Assembly: GCA_910586835.1 (NCBI GenBank)
Contig: CAJUJU010000080.1
Location: 1-13,575 of the forward strand
Reading direction: 5' to 3'
DNA from: an uncultured Acetatifactor sp.
Lineage (GTDB): Bacteria > Bacillota > Clostridia > Lachnospirales > Lachnospiraceae
Length of the DNA: 13,575 nt
The position numbers and the translations under genes are program-made. The first letter of the stretch is position 1, and every line of letters starts with the position of its first letter. Positions 6,441 to 13,563 of this stretch are shown piece after piece. The notes under the pieces are model-generated. The model was not told the DNA's origin. It ran no database searches and was given only the letters and a program-made list of their open reading frames with translations.

Positions 6441-6469
6441 AGTTTAGCATACAAATGTACAAATTGCAA
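6441..6469 (-). promoter_or_regulatory. Possible promoter for rpmJ and the alpha-operon genes
   Basis: In the AT-rich 84-nt gap between the membrane-protein gene and rpmJ, the minus strand has TTGCAA (6469-6464), a 17-base spacer and TAAACT (6446-6441), each four of six to consensus. The -35 hexamer and spacing equal those of the better promoter before adk, which is the main reason to take it seriously. It would let rpmJ-rpsM-rpsK-rpsD-rpoA-rplQ be transcribed independently of the inserted gene. Confidence 0.35.
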
Positions 6470-6491
6470 TATCTTTTTCAAAAAATTCCCT

Positions 6492-8261
6492 TTAACTCCC
6501 ATATACTGCAAACTTTCCATTATCATAGACGCGCCTGTAACCGAACTCCTCCAGAAACCGCTGCAGCAGCCCGGCCTTTTTCAGTGCTGTTTCCGTCCAC
6601 AGCGCCTCCGGCTGACCGGTTCCCTCCAGATATTCCGCCCAGCTGCGCTCCAGAATGACCACCGGCTCCTCTGCCCCGCCGGCCAGCCTGTCTGACAGCG
6701 CCTCCAGATCCCCGGACATGGTCTCCCAGGTGTAAGACTCCAGGTCACTCCAGATATTCAAAGCAGGCGCAAGCTCCAGATAATAGGCCACCCCCGGGAT
6801 CTGACCGTACAGGATACAGGTTCTGCCGGAAAGCCCGCTCTCCCGCAGATAACGGTACAGGCCGGTGAGGGCCTCTGCCTTTTCGCCGCCGGTATGCATC
6901 CCTCTCAGCACGGGAATCTCCGCAACAGCGGTATCTGTCTGCCTGGCTCCGCCCGCCTCCTCATAGATAAACACATTGCCGAACCGAACTGCCAGCACGC
7001 ACACCAGAAGCACCAGCGCCGAAGAAATCGTCTTCACGGAAAGCAGCCTCTCCGCTCCATGTTCCCGCCAAAGCCTCCACACCATATAAATATGAAGAGG
7101 CAGTATCAGGAACAGGTTGTTGATGCAGTAAAACATCGCGTTGTTGCCGCCAAGGGAGGTCAGCAGGATGATCAGCAGTTCCAACACCGCCAGCAGCTTA
7201 TCCTCCCCGGGCACGTTTCTTTTCATTAGGAAGAGACAGGACACCGCCATGGCTGACAGAAGCAGCATCACACAGGGATCGTAGACAGCCTGATAGGTGT
7301 GAAAATCAGGATAGAAAAAGCGATGGGTCAGCAGCCAGCCAAACAGTACAGCCGTCACGCCCAAGCACAGGAATCTCTTTATTTTCACGGCTCTTCCCGG
7401 TGCCGCCGCGCAGACCGCCGTGCCGGCCGCCAGCGCCAGGGCGAAACGTTTGATCCAGTAAGAAGCCTTTCCGTACTCTGCCGCCACACCTGTCAGCATA
7501 CCCAGAGGAGAGTATTCCTTTGCCGTATCCGTCATGTCAAAGAGCCTCAGAATCCCCGCCGCATACTCGGAAATACCGTACCTGACAGCCATCAGCAAAA
7601 GAAACGCTCCCAATGCTCCCACATACCCCGCAATGCACACCAGCGTCTGCCTGCAAATCTCCCGCAGACTCTTTTTCTTGATCCCCCCGTAGCTCCACAC
7701 CGCCAGAATCAACGCGGCCTGTATCAGGTTGGAAAATCTGACGCCCACGTTCAGCCCCAGCAGCACCCCGGCCGCAGCCAGATACCCGCTCCGCTCCCTT
7801 ACCAAGCCCAGATATAAAAAAATACATCCAAAGGTAAACAGTACAAAGGTCACATAATTATAGAGGGATGCCGTAGGCAGCCAGCACAGGCTGCATGCCG
7901 TCAGCTCCCCCAGAAAGGCAAGCCAGGGGGACAGCTTCAATACTTTTGTGCAGAACAAAAAGCCCGCTGTCGCCAGCAGGCTCACAAACAGCCCCGTATA
8001 CAGGTTCATGGCAATCATTCTGTCCCCAAAGGGAAGCTTTCCCAGCAGGCTGCCTGTCACATTGGCCGTCCAGGTGGCAAAATACCACATGGAATCCATA
8101 TACTCTGTCCCCGGATAGCGGAAATTCGCATAATTATAACCGCCGTCCCACAGATCGACGCCACGGCCAAGATGCCTCAGGGGATAACAGAACAGGATAA
8201 CGAGAAAGAGGGCGGATATCCATTTTTCAAGCCGTACCGGCCTTTTATCTGTCATTTCCAT
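6492..8261 (-). CDS. Polytopic membrane protein with GT-C glycosyltransferase-like layout, inserted between infA and rpmJ
   Basis: About 589 residues. Hydrophobic segments run from about residue 14 to 430 (roughly ten or more helices), followed by a soluble domain (about 435-589) probably outside the membrane. After the first helix, DLWDGGYNY (36-44) gives acidic residues in the first external loop, where GT-C enzymes place their catalytic aspartate. Together with the many helices and soluble tail this suggests a lipid-linked sugar transferase, but no family motif makes this certain. The ATG at 8261 was chosen because GAGGGG lies just upstream. A TTG at 8288 would add nine residues but lacks a good site, and an ATG at 8255 is also possible. 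The gene starts about 43 nt after infA, on the same strand with no terminator, so it is likely cotranscribed. It has no evident link to translation and breaks a highly conserved order. Confidence 0.82.
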   Translation of the reverse strand: MEMTDKRPVRLEKWISALFLVILFCYPLRHLGRGVDLWDGGYNYANFRYPGTEYMDSMWYFATWTANVTGSLLGKLPFGDRMIAMNLYTGLFVSLLATAGFLFCTKVLKLSPWLAFLGELTACSLCWLPTASLYNYVTFVLFTFGCIFLYLGLVRERSGYLAAAGVLLGLNVGVRFSNLIQAALILAVWSYGGIKKKSLREICRQTLVCIAGYVGALGAFLLLMAVRYGISEYAAGILRLFDMTDTAKEYSPLGMLTGVAAEYGKASYWIKRFALALAAGTAVCAAAPGRAVKIKRFLCLGVTAVLFGWLLTHRFFYPDFHTYQAVYDPCVMLLLSAMAVSCLFLMKRNVPGEDKLLAVLELLIILLTSLGGNNAMFYCINNLFLILPLHIYMVWRLWREHGAERLLSVKTISSALVLLVCVLAVRFGNVFIYEEAGGARQTDTAVAEIPVLRGMHTGGEKAEALTGLYRYLRESGLSGRTCILYGQIPGVAYYLELAPALNIWSDLESYTWETMSGDLEALSDRLAGGAEEPVVILERSWAEYLEGTGQPEALWTETALKKAGLLQRFLEEFGYRRVYDNGKFAVYGS

Positions 8262-8304
8262 CCCTGCCCCCTCTTTGTATTCATTCAATCGTCTGAAAAA
8301 TATC

Positions 8305-8523
8305 CTACTTATCTCTCCAGATGATACGCCCCTTGCTCAGGTCATAGGGGGACAGCTCCAGCGTCACCCTGTCGCCGGGCAGGATCCGGATGAAGTTCTG
8401 ACGCAGCTTACCGCTGATATGTGCCAGCACACGATGTCCGTTCTCCAGCTCCACCTGAAACATGGTGTTGGGCAGCTTTTCCACCACCGTTCCTTCGATC
8501 TCGATTACATCACTTTTTGACAT
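8305..8523 (-). CDS. infA: Translation initiation factor IF-1
   Basis: A 72-residue single OB-fold (S1-like) protein, exactly the family length. It begins MSKSDVIEIEGTVVEKLPNT and carries FQVELENGHRVLAHISGKLR and the terminal GRIIWRDK (typically G-R-I-x-(Y/W)-R). IF-1 occupies the ribosomal A site during initiation and supports IF-2 and IF-3. The ATG at 8523 follows CGGAGG with a six- to seven-base gap. It lies 12 nt after the KOW-domain gene. Downstream, the expected rpmJ is displaced by a membrane-protein gene. Confidence 0.98.
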   Translation of the reverse strand: MSKSDVIEIEGTVVEKLPNTMFQVELENGHRVLAHISGKLRQNFIRILPGDRVTLELSPYDLSKGRIIWRDK

Positions 8524-8535
8524 AGATTTCCTCCG

Positions 8536-8805
8536 CTACTTTTGTTGCACTGAATTCAGTCCAAACTGCCTGATGGCATACCTTATTTCCTCCGGACGAA
8601 CCGTCTCCCCGGCCTCCAGTTTCGCTTTCAGACCGGCATCTACAGCGTTGATCGGCTGAATATGCCTCCTGTTTTTCTTCTTGGGCTTTCCCGGTTCTTT
8701 CAATCTTCCATCCGATAAATATACAAAGTCTTCTTCCTCCGCAACAATCACATACAGCGTACCCTTATCGTGACCTGCCTTGGAGGTTGCAAACTGTCCC
8801 GTCAT
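8536..8805 (-). CDS. KOW-domain RNA-binding protein (L14e-like)
   Basis: An 89-residue basic protein. Its N-terminal part reads like a KOW/SH3-type barrel (GQFATSKAGHDKGTLYVIV, 3-21, then FVYLSDGRLK, 27-36), followed by a Lys/Arg/His-rich turn (KKKNRRHIQPI, 42-52) suited to RNA contact. The C-terminal part is a helical, charged tail. KOW domains occur in ribosomal proteins L14e, L24, L26 and NusG. A small gene of this type between map and infA is, from general knowledge, common in Clostridia; its exact role is not established. The GAGG of its ribosome binding site overlaps the map stop codon (TGAGGG) and the two genes are 10 nt apart, implying translational coupling. Confidence 0.85.
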   Translation of the reverse strand: MTGQFATSKAGHDKGTLYVIVAEEEDFVYLSDGRLKEPGKPKKKNRRHIQPINAVDAGLKAKLEAGETVRPEEIRYAIRQFGLNSVQQK

Positions 8806-8815
8806 ATTCTTTCCC

Positions 8816-9571
8816 TCAATAAAGAGTCAGGATCTCCGGCTCCCCGTCCTCTGTGATCAGAATCGTGTTCTCATAATGGGCAGAGAGAGAACCGTCCTCT
8901 GTCACCACGGTCCAATCGTCGTCCAGCCACTCCACATCGCCGCGCCCCATATTAATCATGGGCTCAATGGCAAGCGTCATACCCGGGCGAAGCTTTGGCC
9001 CGCGCTTGAACTGGGCAAAATTCGGAATCTGGGGATCCTCGTGCAGCTTGGTTCCCACTCCGTGCCCCACCAGGTCACGGACAATACCATAGCCGTAAGG
9101 CTTGATGTATGCTGCGATGGCATTGGATATATCATACAGATGATTTCCTGCCTTTGCCGCCTTTATACCCGCAAAGAAACTTTCCCGCGTCGCATCAATG
9201 AGCTGCCGGGCCTCCGGGCTGATATGTCCCACAGCATGAGTTCTGGCGGCGTCAGAATGATATCCCTTATAGATCAGGCCTGCGTCCAGGCTCACAATGT
9301 CACCTTCCTGCAGGATGCGGTGCTTGCTGGGAATCCCGTGCACCACCTCGTCGTTGACGGATACGCAGATGCTGGCAGGATATCCGTTATAATGCAGGAA
9401 ATTCGGAATGCATCCCATTTGACGGATCAGCTGGTCGCCCCTCACGTCGATTGCCTTGGTGGAAATACCAGGCCGGATAAACTCCTCCAATTCCCTGTGA
9501 ACTATACCCAGAAGGCGGCAGGACTCCCGGATCAGCTCAATCTGCTCTTCACTCTTGATAATGATACCCAT
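8816..9571 (-). CDS. map: Methionine aminopeptidase, type I
   Basis: A 251-residue cytosolic metalloenzyme that removes the initiator methionine from nascent proteins. The pita-bread-fold metal ligands are all visible: D96 (SLDAG), D107 (YHSDAART), H170 (VGHGVG), E203 (IEPM) and E234 (AHYENT), with the substrate-contacting H79 (VVHGIP) and H177. It lacks an N-terminal zinc-finger or SH3 extension, so it is the short class Ia form. Its ATG is eight bases after the adk stop codon with only a weak ribosome binding site, so translation is probably coupled to adk. The gene order adk-map-infA is standard in this cluster. Confidence 0.97.
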   Translation of the reverse strand: MGIIIKSEEQIELIRESCRLLGIVHRELEEFIRPGISTKAIDVRGDQLIRQMGCIPNFLHYNGYPASICVSVNDEVVHGIPSKHRILQEGDIVSLDAGLIYKGYHSDAARTHAVGHISPEARQLIDATRESFFAGIKAAKAGNHLYDISNAIAAYIKPYGYGIVRDLVGHGVGTKLHEDPQIPNFAQFKRGPKLRPGMTLAIEPMINMGRGDVEWLDDDWTVVTEDGSLSAHYENTILITEDGEPEILTLY

Positions 9572-9579
9572 ATCCGCGC

Positions 9580-10221
9580 CTATTCCAAAATAGCGGTAAT
9601 CGCTGCAAATACATCGTTCATATCAACAGTTCCGTCCACTGTCCTCAGCACACCCTTTTCGGTATAGAAATCAATCAGAGGCTGTGTCTGGTCGTGATAG
9701 ACCTTCAGTCGATTCTGTACCGTCTCCGGCCTGTCGTCGTCGCGCAGCACCAGTTCGCTTCCGCAGGTGTCGCAGACGCCTTCTGCCTTCGGCGGAATAT
9801 GCTCGATATGATAGGTTGCGCCGCACTTCAGGCAGGCACGCCTTCCCGACATTCTCTTCACAATATTCTCATCCGGTACATCCACATTGATGGCGTAGTC
9901 GATCTTTTCACCCAACTTTGTCAATGCCTCATCCAGCACCTGTGCCTGGGGAATCGTCCTGGGGAAACCGTCCAGCACATAGCCCCCTTCACAATCCGCC
10001 TGCGCCACACGATCCAGCAGAATCTTTACCGTCAGTTCATCGGGGACAAGAAGTCCCTGATCCATATATTTTTTCGCTTCCTTCCCCAATTCCGTACCGT
10101 TTTTGATGTTGGCACGGAAAATATCTCCGGTGGATACATGGGGAATCCCATACTTTTCCGCGATCATTTTAGCCTGAGTGCCTTTTCCTGCGCCGGGAGC
10201 GCCTAACATGATAATCTTCAT
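9580..10221 (-). CDS. adk: Adenylate kinase, zinc-lid form
   Basis: A 213-residue enzyme catalysing ATP + AMP to 2 ADP. The P-loop GAPGAGKGT is at 7-15, the AMP-site DGFPRT at 84-89, and the lid domain at about 125-162 carries four cysteines (C130, C133, C150, C153) that form the structural zinc site found in many Gram-positive kinases. The ATG at 10221 was chosen because the family starts MKIIMLGAPG and GGAGG lies six bases upstream; a TTG at 10239 would precede the ribosome binding site and is unlikely. The gene usually follows secY closely. Here 450 nt with a terminator, repeats and its own promoter intervene. Confidence 0.98.
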   Translation of the reverse strand: MKIIMLGAPGAGKGTQAKMIAEKYGIPHVSTGDIFRANIKNGTELGKEAKKYMDQGLLVPDELTVKILLDRVAQADCEGGYVLDGFPRTIPQAQVLDEALTKLGEKIDYAINVDVPDENIVKRMSGRRACLKCGATYHIEHIPPKAEGVCDTCGSELVLRDDDRPETVQNRLKVYHDQTQPLIDFYTEKGVLRTVDGTVDMNDVFAAITAILE

Positions 10222-10289
10222 TTCCTGCCTCCGTTCCAATGTGGTTAACCTTTTCCTGTCAAATCAGTCCGTTAATGCTCAATATGAAT

Positions 10290-10318
10290 ATTTTAACTAC
10301 TTTACAGAAAGTTTGCAA
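10290..10318 (-). promoter_or_regulatory. Promoter for adk-map-KOW-infA and downstream genes
   Basis: On the minus strand TTGCAA (10318-10313, four of six to TTGACA) is followed by an exact 17-base spacer and TAAAAT (10295-10290, five of six to TATAAT), in an AT-rich stretch. Transcription would start near 10283, leaving a leader of about 60 nt to the adk ATG. It is needed functionally, since an intrinsic terminator closes the preceding secY transcript. Confidence 0.6.
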
Positions 10319-10348
10319 TACCTATTTCTAAGTTTTACTGCTTTTGCC

Positions 10349-10620
10349 GCTCTGAGTTTCTGACTCTGCTCAACCTCGAATAAGCAGACTCGAAAAGCTT
10401 TGCTTTTCTCGTTCGCGTTGCTCGTCATAACCTCAGCTCTTCCTTCGCTTGTGCAAGCACAGCTTCGGAAGCTCTGAGTTTCTGACTCTGCTCAACCTCG
10501 AATAAGCAGACTCGAAAAGCTTTGCTTTTCTCGTTCGCGTTGCTCGTCATAACCTCAGCTCTTCCTTCGCTTGTGCAAGCACAGCTTCGGAAGCTCTGAG
10601 TTTCTGACTCTGCTTATTCG
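10349..10620. repeat. 122-bp tandem repeat array (two identical copies plus a partial copy)
   Basis: Copy one (10349-10470) and copy two (10471-10592) are identical over all 122 bases, and a 22-base third copy follows (10593-10614). In another phase the last unit (10499-10620) is bounded by inverted ends: CGAATAAGCAGA (10499-10510) is the exact reverse complement of TCTGCTTATTCG (10609-10620), giving a MITE-like look. Each unit also holds an internal hairpin, GAAAAGC/GCTTTTC. On the minus strand each unit carries an ATG-started frame of about 41-43 codons (10550-10425 and 10428-10297), and the stop of the first overlaps the start of the next (ATGA). The frames have poor ribosome binding sites, so I do not call them genes. 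The array exactly fills the gap between the secY terminator and the adk promoter. Confidence 0.93.
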
Positions 10621-10623
10621 CGC

Positions 10624-10654
10624 AAAAAGCCGTACAGGCTTCCCTGCACGGCTT
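10624..10654 (-). terminator. Rho-independent terminator after secY
   Basis: On the minus strand AAGCCGTGCAGG (10654-10643) pairs with CCTGTACGGCTT (10638-10627), twelve pairs including one G-U, around a GAAG tetraloop, and runs into five T ending at 10624. It lies about 18 nt after the secY stop codon. This is a strong intrinsic terminator that should separate the rplR-secY block from adk and everything downstream. Confidence 0.9.
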
Positions 10655-10672
10655 GAAAACAAAAGGTTATTT

Positions 10673-11986
10673 CTACTTCTCCAGAAACCCTCTGTAATTG
10701 CGGACAAGCATCTGAGATTCCACCTGTTTCATGGTCTCCAGCACAACGCTGACAATAATGATCAGGCTGGTGCCGCCAAAGGACACGCTGGCCTTGAACA
10801 AACCATTGAAAACATAAGGCAGCACAGCGATAATTGTCAATCCCACAGCCCCGATGAACACAAGATAATTCAGCACCTTGTTCAGATAGTCGCTGGTAGG
10901 CTTTCCGGGCCTGATGCCGGGAATAAAGCCTCCCTGTTTCTTCATGTTATCAGCCACCATCAGCGGGTTAAACGTGATGGAAGTGTAGAAATACGCAAAG
11001 AAAACGATCATCGCGACATACACTGCCAGTCCCAGCGTATATTTCAGCTGGCTCACATTACACCAGTAACTGGAATTCAGATATTTCAGGATCTCACTCC
11101 ACACACCTGTGCCGTTGTACCCCACAAAAGTAGAGATGATAATGGGGGTCTGCATCAGAGACTGTGCAAAAATGACAGGAATCACGCCTGCGGTATTGAC
11201 CTTCAGCGGAATGTTGGAGGTCTGTCCGCCAACCATCTTTCTTCCCTGCACCTTGTTGGCGTACTGCACGGGGATCTTGCGGATGCCGTCATTCAGGATA
11301 ATTACCAGCACCACCATCGCAATAATGATGGCAAAGATAATTGCCGCGGAAAGAATCGCCGTTGCAGGCGGCTTACCGATGACAAATTGATTGAACAGCG
11401 TGGAGAGATCTTCCGGAAGTCTGGATATGATATTGATCACCAGAACGATGGATATACCGTTTCCGATTCCCTTCTCCGTAATTCTCTCGCCTACCCACAT
11501 CAGGAACGCACTTCCCGCCGTAAGCGCTGCAATTGCACAGATCACGTTCAACGCATTGTAATGAGTCAGATAGCCTCCTCTGCCAAATCCAATGGCCATA
11601 GCCGTAGACTGAATCAGCGCAAGCGCCACCGTCACATATCTGGTGAAAGAAGCGATCTTCTTTCTGCCGTCCTCGCCCTCACGCTGCATTTCCTCCAGCT
11701 TGGGTATGGCAATGGTGAGCAGCTGCATGATAATGGAGGAGGTGATATAAGGGGTGATGCCCAACGCAAGAATGGACATATTGGTAAAGGAACCTCCCGT
11801 AATGGCGTCAAAAAAACTGAACGCCCCATTGGTATTGTCCGAAAACCAGCGCTGGAACACCTCCGCGTTTACCCCCGGCACGGGCAGCTGTGAACCGATA
11901 CGGAGCACAACCAGCATGGCAAAGGTAAACAGGATCTTATTTCTGAGCTCATGAATTTTAAATGCGTTTTTCAGTGTTGTAAACAT
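10673..11986 (-). CDS. secY: Protein translocase subunit SecY
   Basis: A 437-residue, ten-helix channel protein of the SecYEG translocon in the cytoplasmic membrane. Family marks are the second-helix motif ALGITPYITSSIIMQLL (74-90), the cytoplasmic loop RKIPVQYA (236-243) with the following basic stretch, and the GGFIPGIRPGKPT loop that contacts SecA and the ribosome. Length is normal (about 430-440). The ATG overlaps the rplO stop codon by one base (TAATG) with GAGGTGAT upstream, so translation is coupled to L15. It ends its transcript block: a strong intrinsic terminator follows. Confidence 0.98.
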   Translation of the reverse strand: MFTTLKNAFKIHELRNKILFTFAMLVVLRIGSQLPVPGVNAEVFQRWFSDNTNGAFSFFDAITGGSFTNMSILALGITPYITSSIIMQLLTIAIPKLEEMQREGEDGRKKIASFTRYVTVALALIQSTAMAIGFGRGGYLTHYNALNVICAIAALTAGSAFLMWVGERITEKGIGNGISIVLVINIISRLPEDLSTLFNQFVIGKPPATAILSAAIIFAIIIAMVVLVIILNDGIRKIPVQYANKVQGRKMVGGQTSNIPLKVNTAGVIPVIFAQSLMQTPIIISTFVGYNGTGVWSEILKYLNSSYWCNVSQLKYTLGLAVYVAMIVFFAYFYTSITFNPLMVADNMKKQGGFIPGIRPGKPTSDYLNKVLNYLVFIGAVGLTIIAVLPYVFNGLFKASVSFGGTSLIIIVSVVLETMKQVESQMLVRNYRGFLEK

Positions 11987-12426
11987 TACATCACCTCTGC
12001 TGTTCCACCAAGCGCCTCAATTTTTTCCTTTGCAGATGCACTGAATGCGTCTACCCTGACATTGAGCTTCTTGGTAAGTTCTCCGTTTCCGAGTACCTTG
12101 ACACCGTCTCTGGGATTCTTAACAACACCAGCTTCAACCAATGCATTTACATCTACTGTTGCGCCATTCTCAAAACGCTCAAGGGCGCTTACGTTGATGG
12201 CAACGATCTCCTTCGTGTTCCTGTTGGTAAAGCCTCTCTTGGGAATACGTCTGTACAAAGGCATCTGTCCGCCCTCGAAGCCGGGTCTGGGTGCTCCGGA
12301 ACGAGCCTTCTGACCCTTGTGGCCTTTACCTGCCGTCTTGCCGTTTCCTGAACCATGTCCGCGGCCTCTTCTGAAATTATTGCTGTGCTTGGAACCTTCT
12401 GCGGGTCTCAAATTGGATAATTCCAT
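11986..12426 (-). CDS. rplO: 50S ribosomal protein L15
   Basis: A 146-residue L15, a late assembly protein of the large subunit. The N-terminus MELSNLRPAEGSKH leads to the Gly/Arg/Lys-rich extension RRGRGHGSGNGKTAGKGHKG (23-42) that penetrates 23S rRNA. The family motif GFEGGQMPLYRRIPKRGF and a globular C-terminal domain follow. The ATG at 12426 has GGAGG eight bases upstream; the in-frame GTG at 12435 lies inside that site and is rejected. It is followed by secY with a one-base overlap and preceded by rpmD with a 19-base gap. Confidence 0.98.
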   Translation of the reverse strand: MELSNLRPAEGSKHSNNFRRGRGHGSGNGKTAGKGHKGQKARSGAPRPGFEGGQMPLYRRIPKRGFTNRNTKEIVAINVSALERFENGATVDVNALVEAGVVKNPRDGVKVLGNGELTKKLNVRVDAFSASAKEKIEALGGTAEVM

Positions 12427-12445
12427 TTTTAACACCTCCTTTACC

Positions 12446-12631
12446 TTATGCTTCTTCTACTTTCAATAAATGGCTGACCTTGCGAATCTGTCCTTTTGTT
12501 GCATCATTGTCAGGAAGTATTACGGAACTGCCAATCTTGCGAAGTCCCATAGATTCAACAACCGCCTTGTTCTTCGGTACAGCGCCGATGGTGGACTTTA
12601 CCAAAGTAATTTTTAACTTCTTATCTGCCAT
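12446..12631 (-). CDS. rpmD: 50S ribosomal protein L30
   Basis: A 61-residue L30, the short bacterial form. MADKKLKITLVKSTIG at the start and LGLRKIGSSVIL-type residues (ESMGLRKIGSSVILPDN, about 27-43) are characteristic, and the length matches the family (58-62). The ATG at 12631 has AAAGGAG seven bases upstream. An upstream in-frame extension to 12664 overlaps the rpsE end and is rejected. It lies between rpsE and rplO as in most bacteria. Confidence 0.97.
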   Translation of the reverse strand: MADKKLKITLVKSTIGAVPKNKAVVESMGLRKIGSSVILPDNDATKGQIRKVSHLLKVEEA

Positions 12632-12644
12632 TGCCGTTCTCCTT

Positions 12645-13154
12645 TCACGCCAGAACTTCTTCAACGGACTTGCCGCGGCTTCTAGCCACCTCTTCAGGAG
12701 ACTTCAGCTGGCTCAGGCCGGTGATTGTTGCCAAAACAACGTTCTGCTTGTTATTGGAGCCCAGAGACTTGGTACGGATATTCTTGATGCCGGCAAGCTC
12801 GCACACCACACGCGCGGGACCTCCTGCGATAATACCTGTACCTTCAGGAGCCCTCTTGAGCAAAACGTTCGCAGAACCGTACTTACCGATGAAATCATGG
12901 GTAATGGAACTGTTGTCGTCCAATGCAACCTCGATAATGTGCTTCATTGCATCTTCCTTTCCCTTGCGGATCGCCTCGGGAATTTCAACAGCCTTGCCCA
13001 GTCCTGCGCCCACATGGCCGTTTCCGTCGCCCACCACCACAAGAGCAGTAAAACGCATGTTGCGGCCGCCCTTTACGGTCTTGGTTACACGCTTGATGGT
13101 TACAACCTTGTCGTTCAGTTCAAACTGGCTTGCATCTATGATTGTGTGTTTCAT
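12645..13154 (-). CDS. rpsE: 30S ribosomal protein S5
   Basis: A 169-residue S5 of the 30S subunit, involved in mRNA unwinding and decoding fidelity. The N-terminal double-stranded RNA-binding fold includes VTKTVKGGRNMRFTALVVVG (23-42) and GDGNGHVGAGLGKA. The C-terminal domain contains the ribosomal S5 signature around APEGTGIIAGGPARVVCELAG (about 103-123). Length is normal for Firmicutes (about 165-170). The ATG at 13154 is preceded by GAGG with an eight-base gap. It lies 20 nt after rplR and 13 nt before rpmD. Confidence 0.98.
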   Translation of the reverse strand: MKHTIIDASQFELNDKVVTIKRVTKTVKGGRNMRFTALVVVGDGNGHVGAGLGKAVEIPEAIRKGKEDAMKHIIEVALDDNSSITHDFIGKYGSANVLLKRAPEGTGIIAGGPARVVCELAGIKNIRTKSLGSNNKQNVVLATITGLSQLKSPEEVARSRGKSVEEVLA

Positions 13155-13174
13155 GGTGTATTCCTCTTCCTTTC

Positions 13175-13543
13175 CTAGAATTTCAGGCCAGCTTCTCTGG
13201 CTGCCTCAGCTAATGCTGCGACCTTACCCTGGTATATAAAGCCGCCTCTGTCAAAAACAACCTCCGTGATGCCCTTTTCAACTGCTCTCTTGGCAATGAC
13301 GGTTCCCAGGTATGCTGCCGCATCAACGTTATTGGTCTTTTCCAGCTCGCCTTTGACTTCCTTTTCAAGCGTGGAAGCGGATACTAATGTATTCCCAACA
13401 GTATCGTCGATAATTTGAGCATACATATGATTATTGCTTCTGAATACTGCCAGACGCGGTCTCTCGGCAGTGCCACTGAAGCGGTTGCGAATTCTCATGT
13501 GCTTTTTGACACGAACTTCTTTTCTTGATTTCTTGTTAACCAT
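13175..13543 (-). CDS. rplR: 50S ribosomal protein L18
   Basis: A 122-residue L18, which binds 5S rRNA in the central protuberance with L5. The basic N-terminus (MVNKKSRKEVRVKKHMRIRN) and the core segments RPRLAVFRSNNHMYAQIIDD and VVFDRGGFIYQGKVAALAEAAREAGLKF are diagnostic. Two ATGs lie six bases apart; I chose 13543 because the AAGGAG site is nine bases from it but only about three from the ATG at 13549, and family members start MVNKKS or similar. It follows the presumed rplF by about 20 nt. Confidence 0.97.
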   Translation of the reverse strand: MVNKKSRKEVRVKKHMRIRNRFSGTAERPRLAVFRSNNHMYAQIIDDTVGNTLVSASTLEKEVKGELEKTNNVDAAAYLGTVIAKRAVEKGITEVVFDRGGFIYQGKVAALAEAAREAGLKF

Positions 13544-13563
13544 CTTCATACTCTCCTTATCTG

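Noticed and set aside
8780..9667. A 295-codon plus-strand open frame opposite map
   Set aside because: It is a shadow of map and the start of the KOW gene; no recognisable domain or ribosome binding site, and the opposite strand encodes an intact methionine aminopeptidase.
10349..10620. CRISPR array
   Set aside because: The repeats are 122 bp, directly adjacent and without variable spacers, and no cas genes are present.
10571..11893. A 440-codon plus-strand open frame opposite secY
   Set aside because: It is the antisense shadow of secY. Its translation is rich in His, Arg and Gln with no family resemblance, while the minus strand has clear SecY motifs, a ribosome binding site and the proper operon position.
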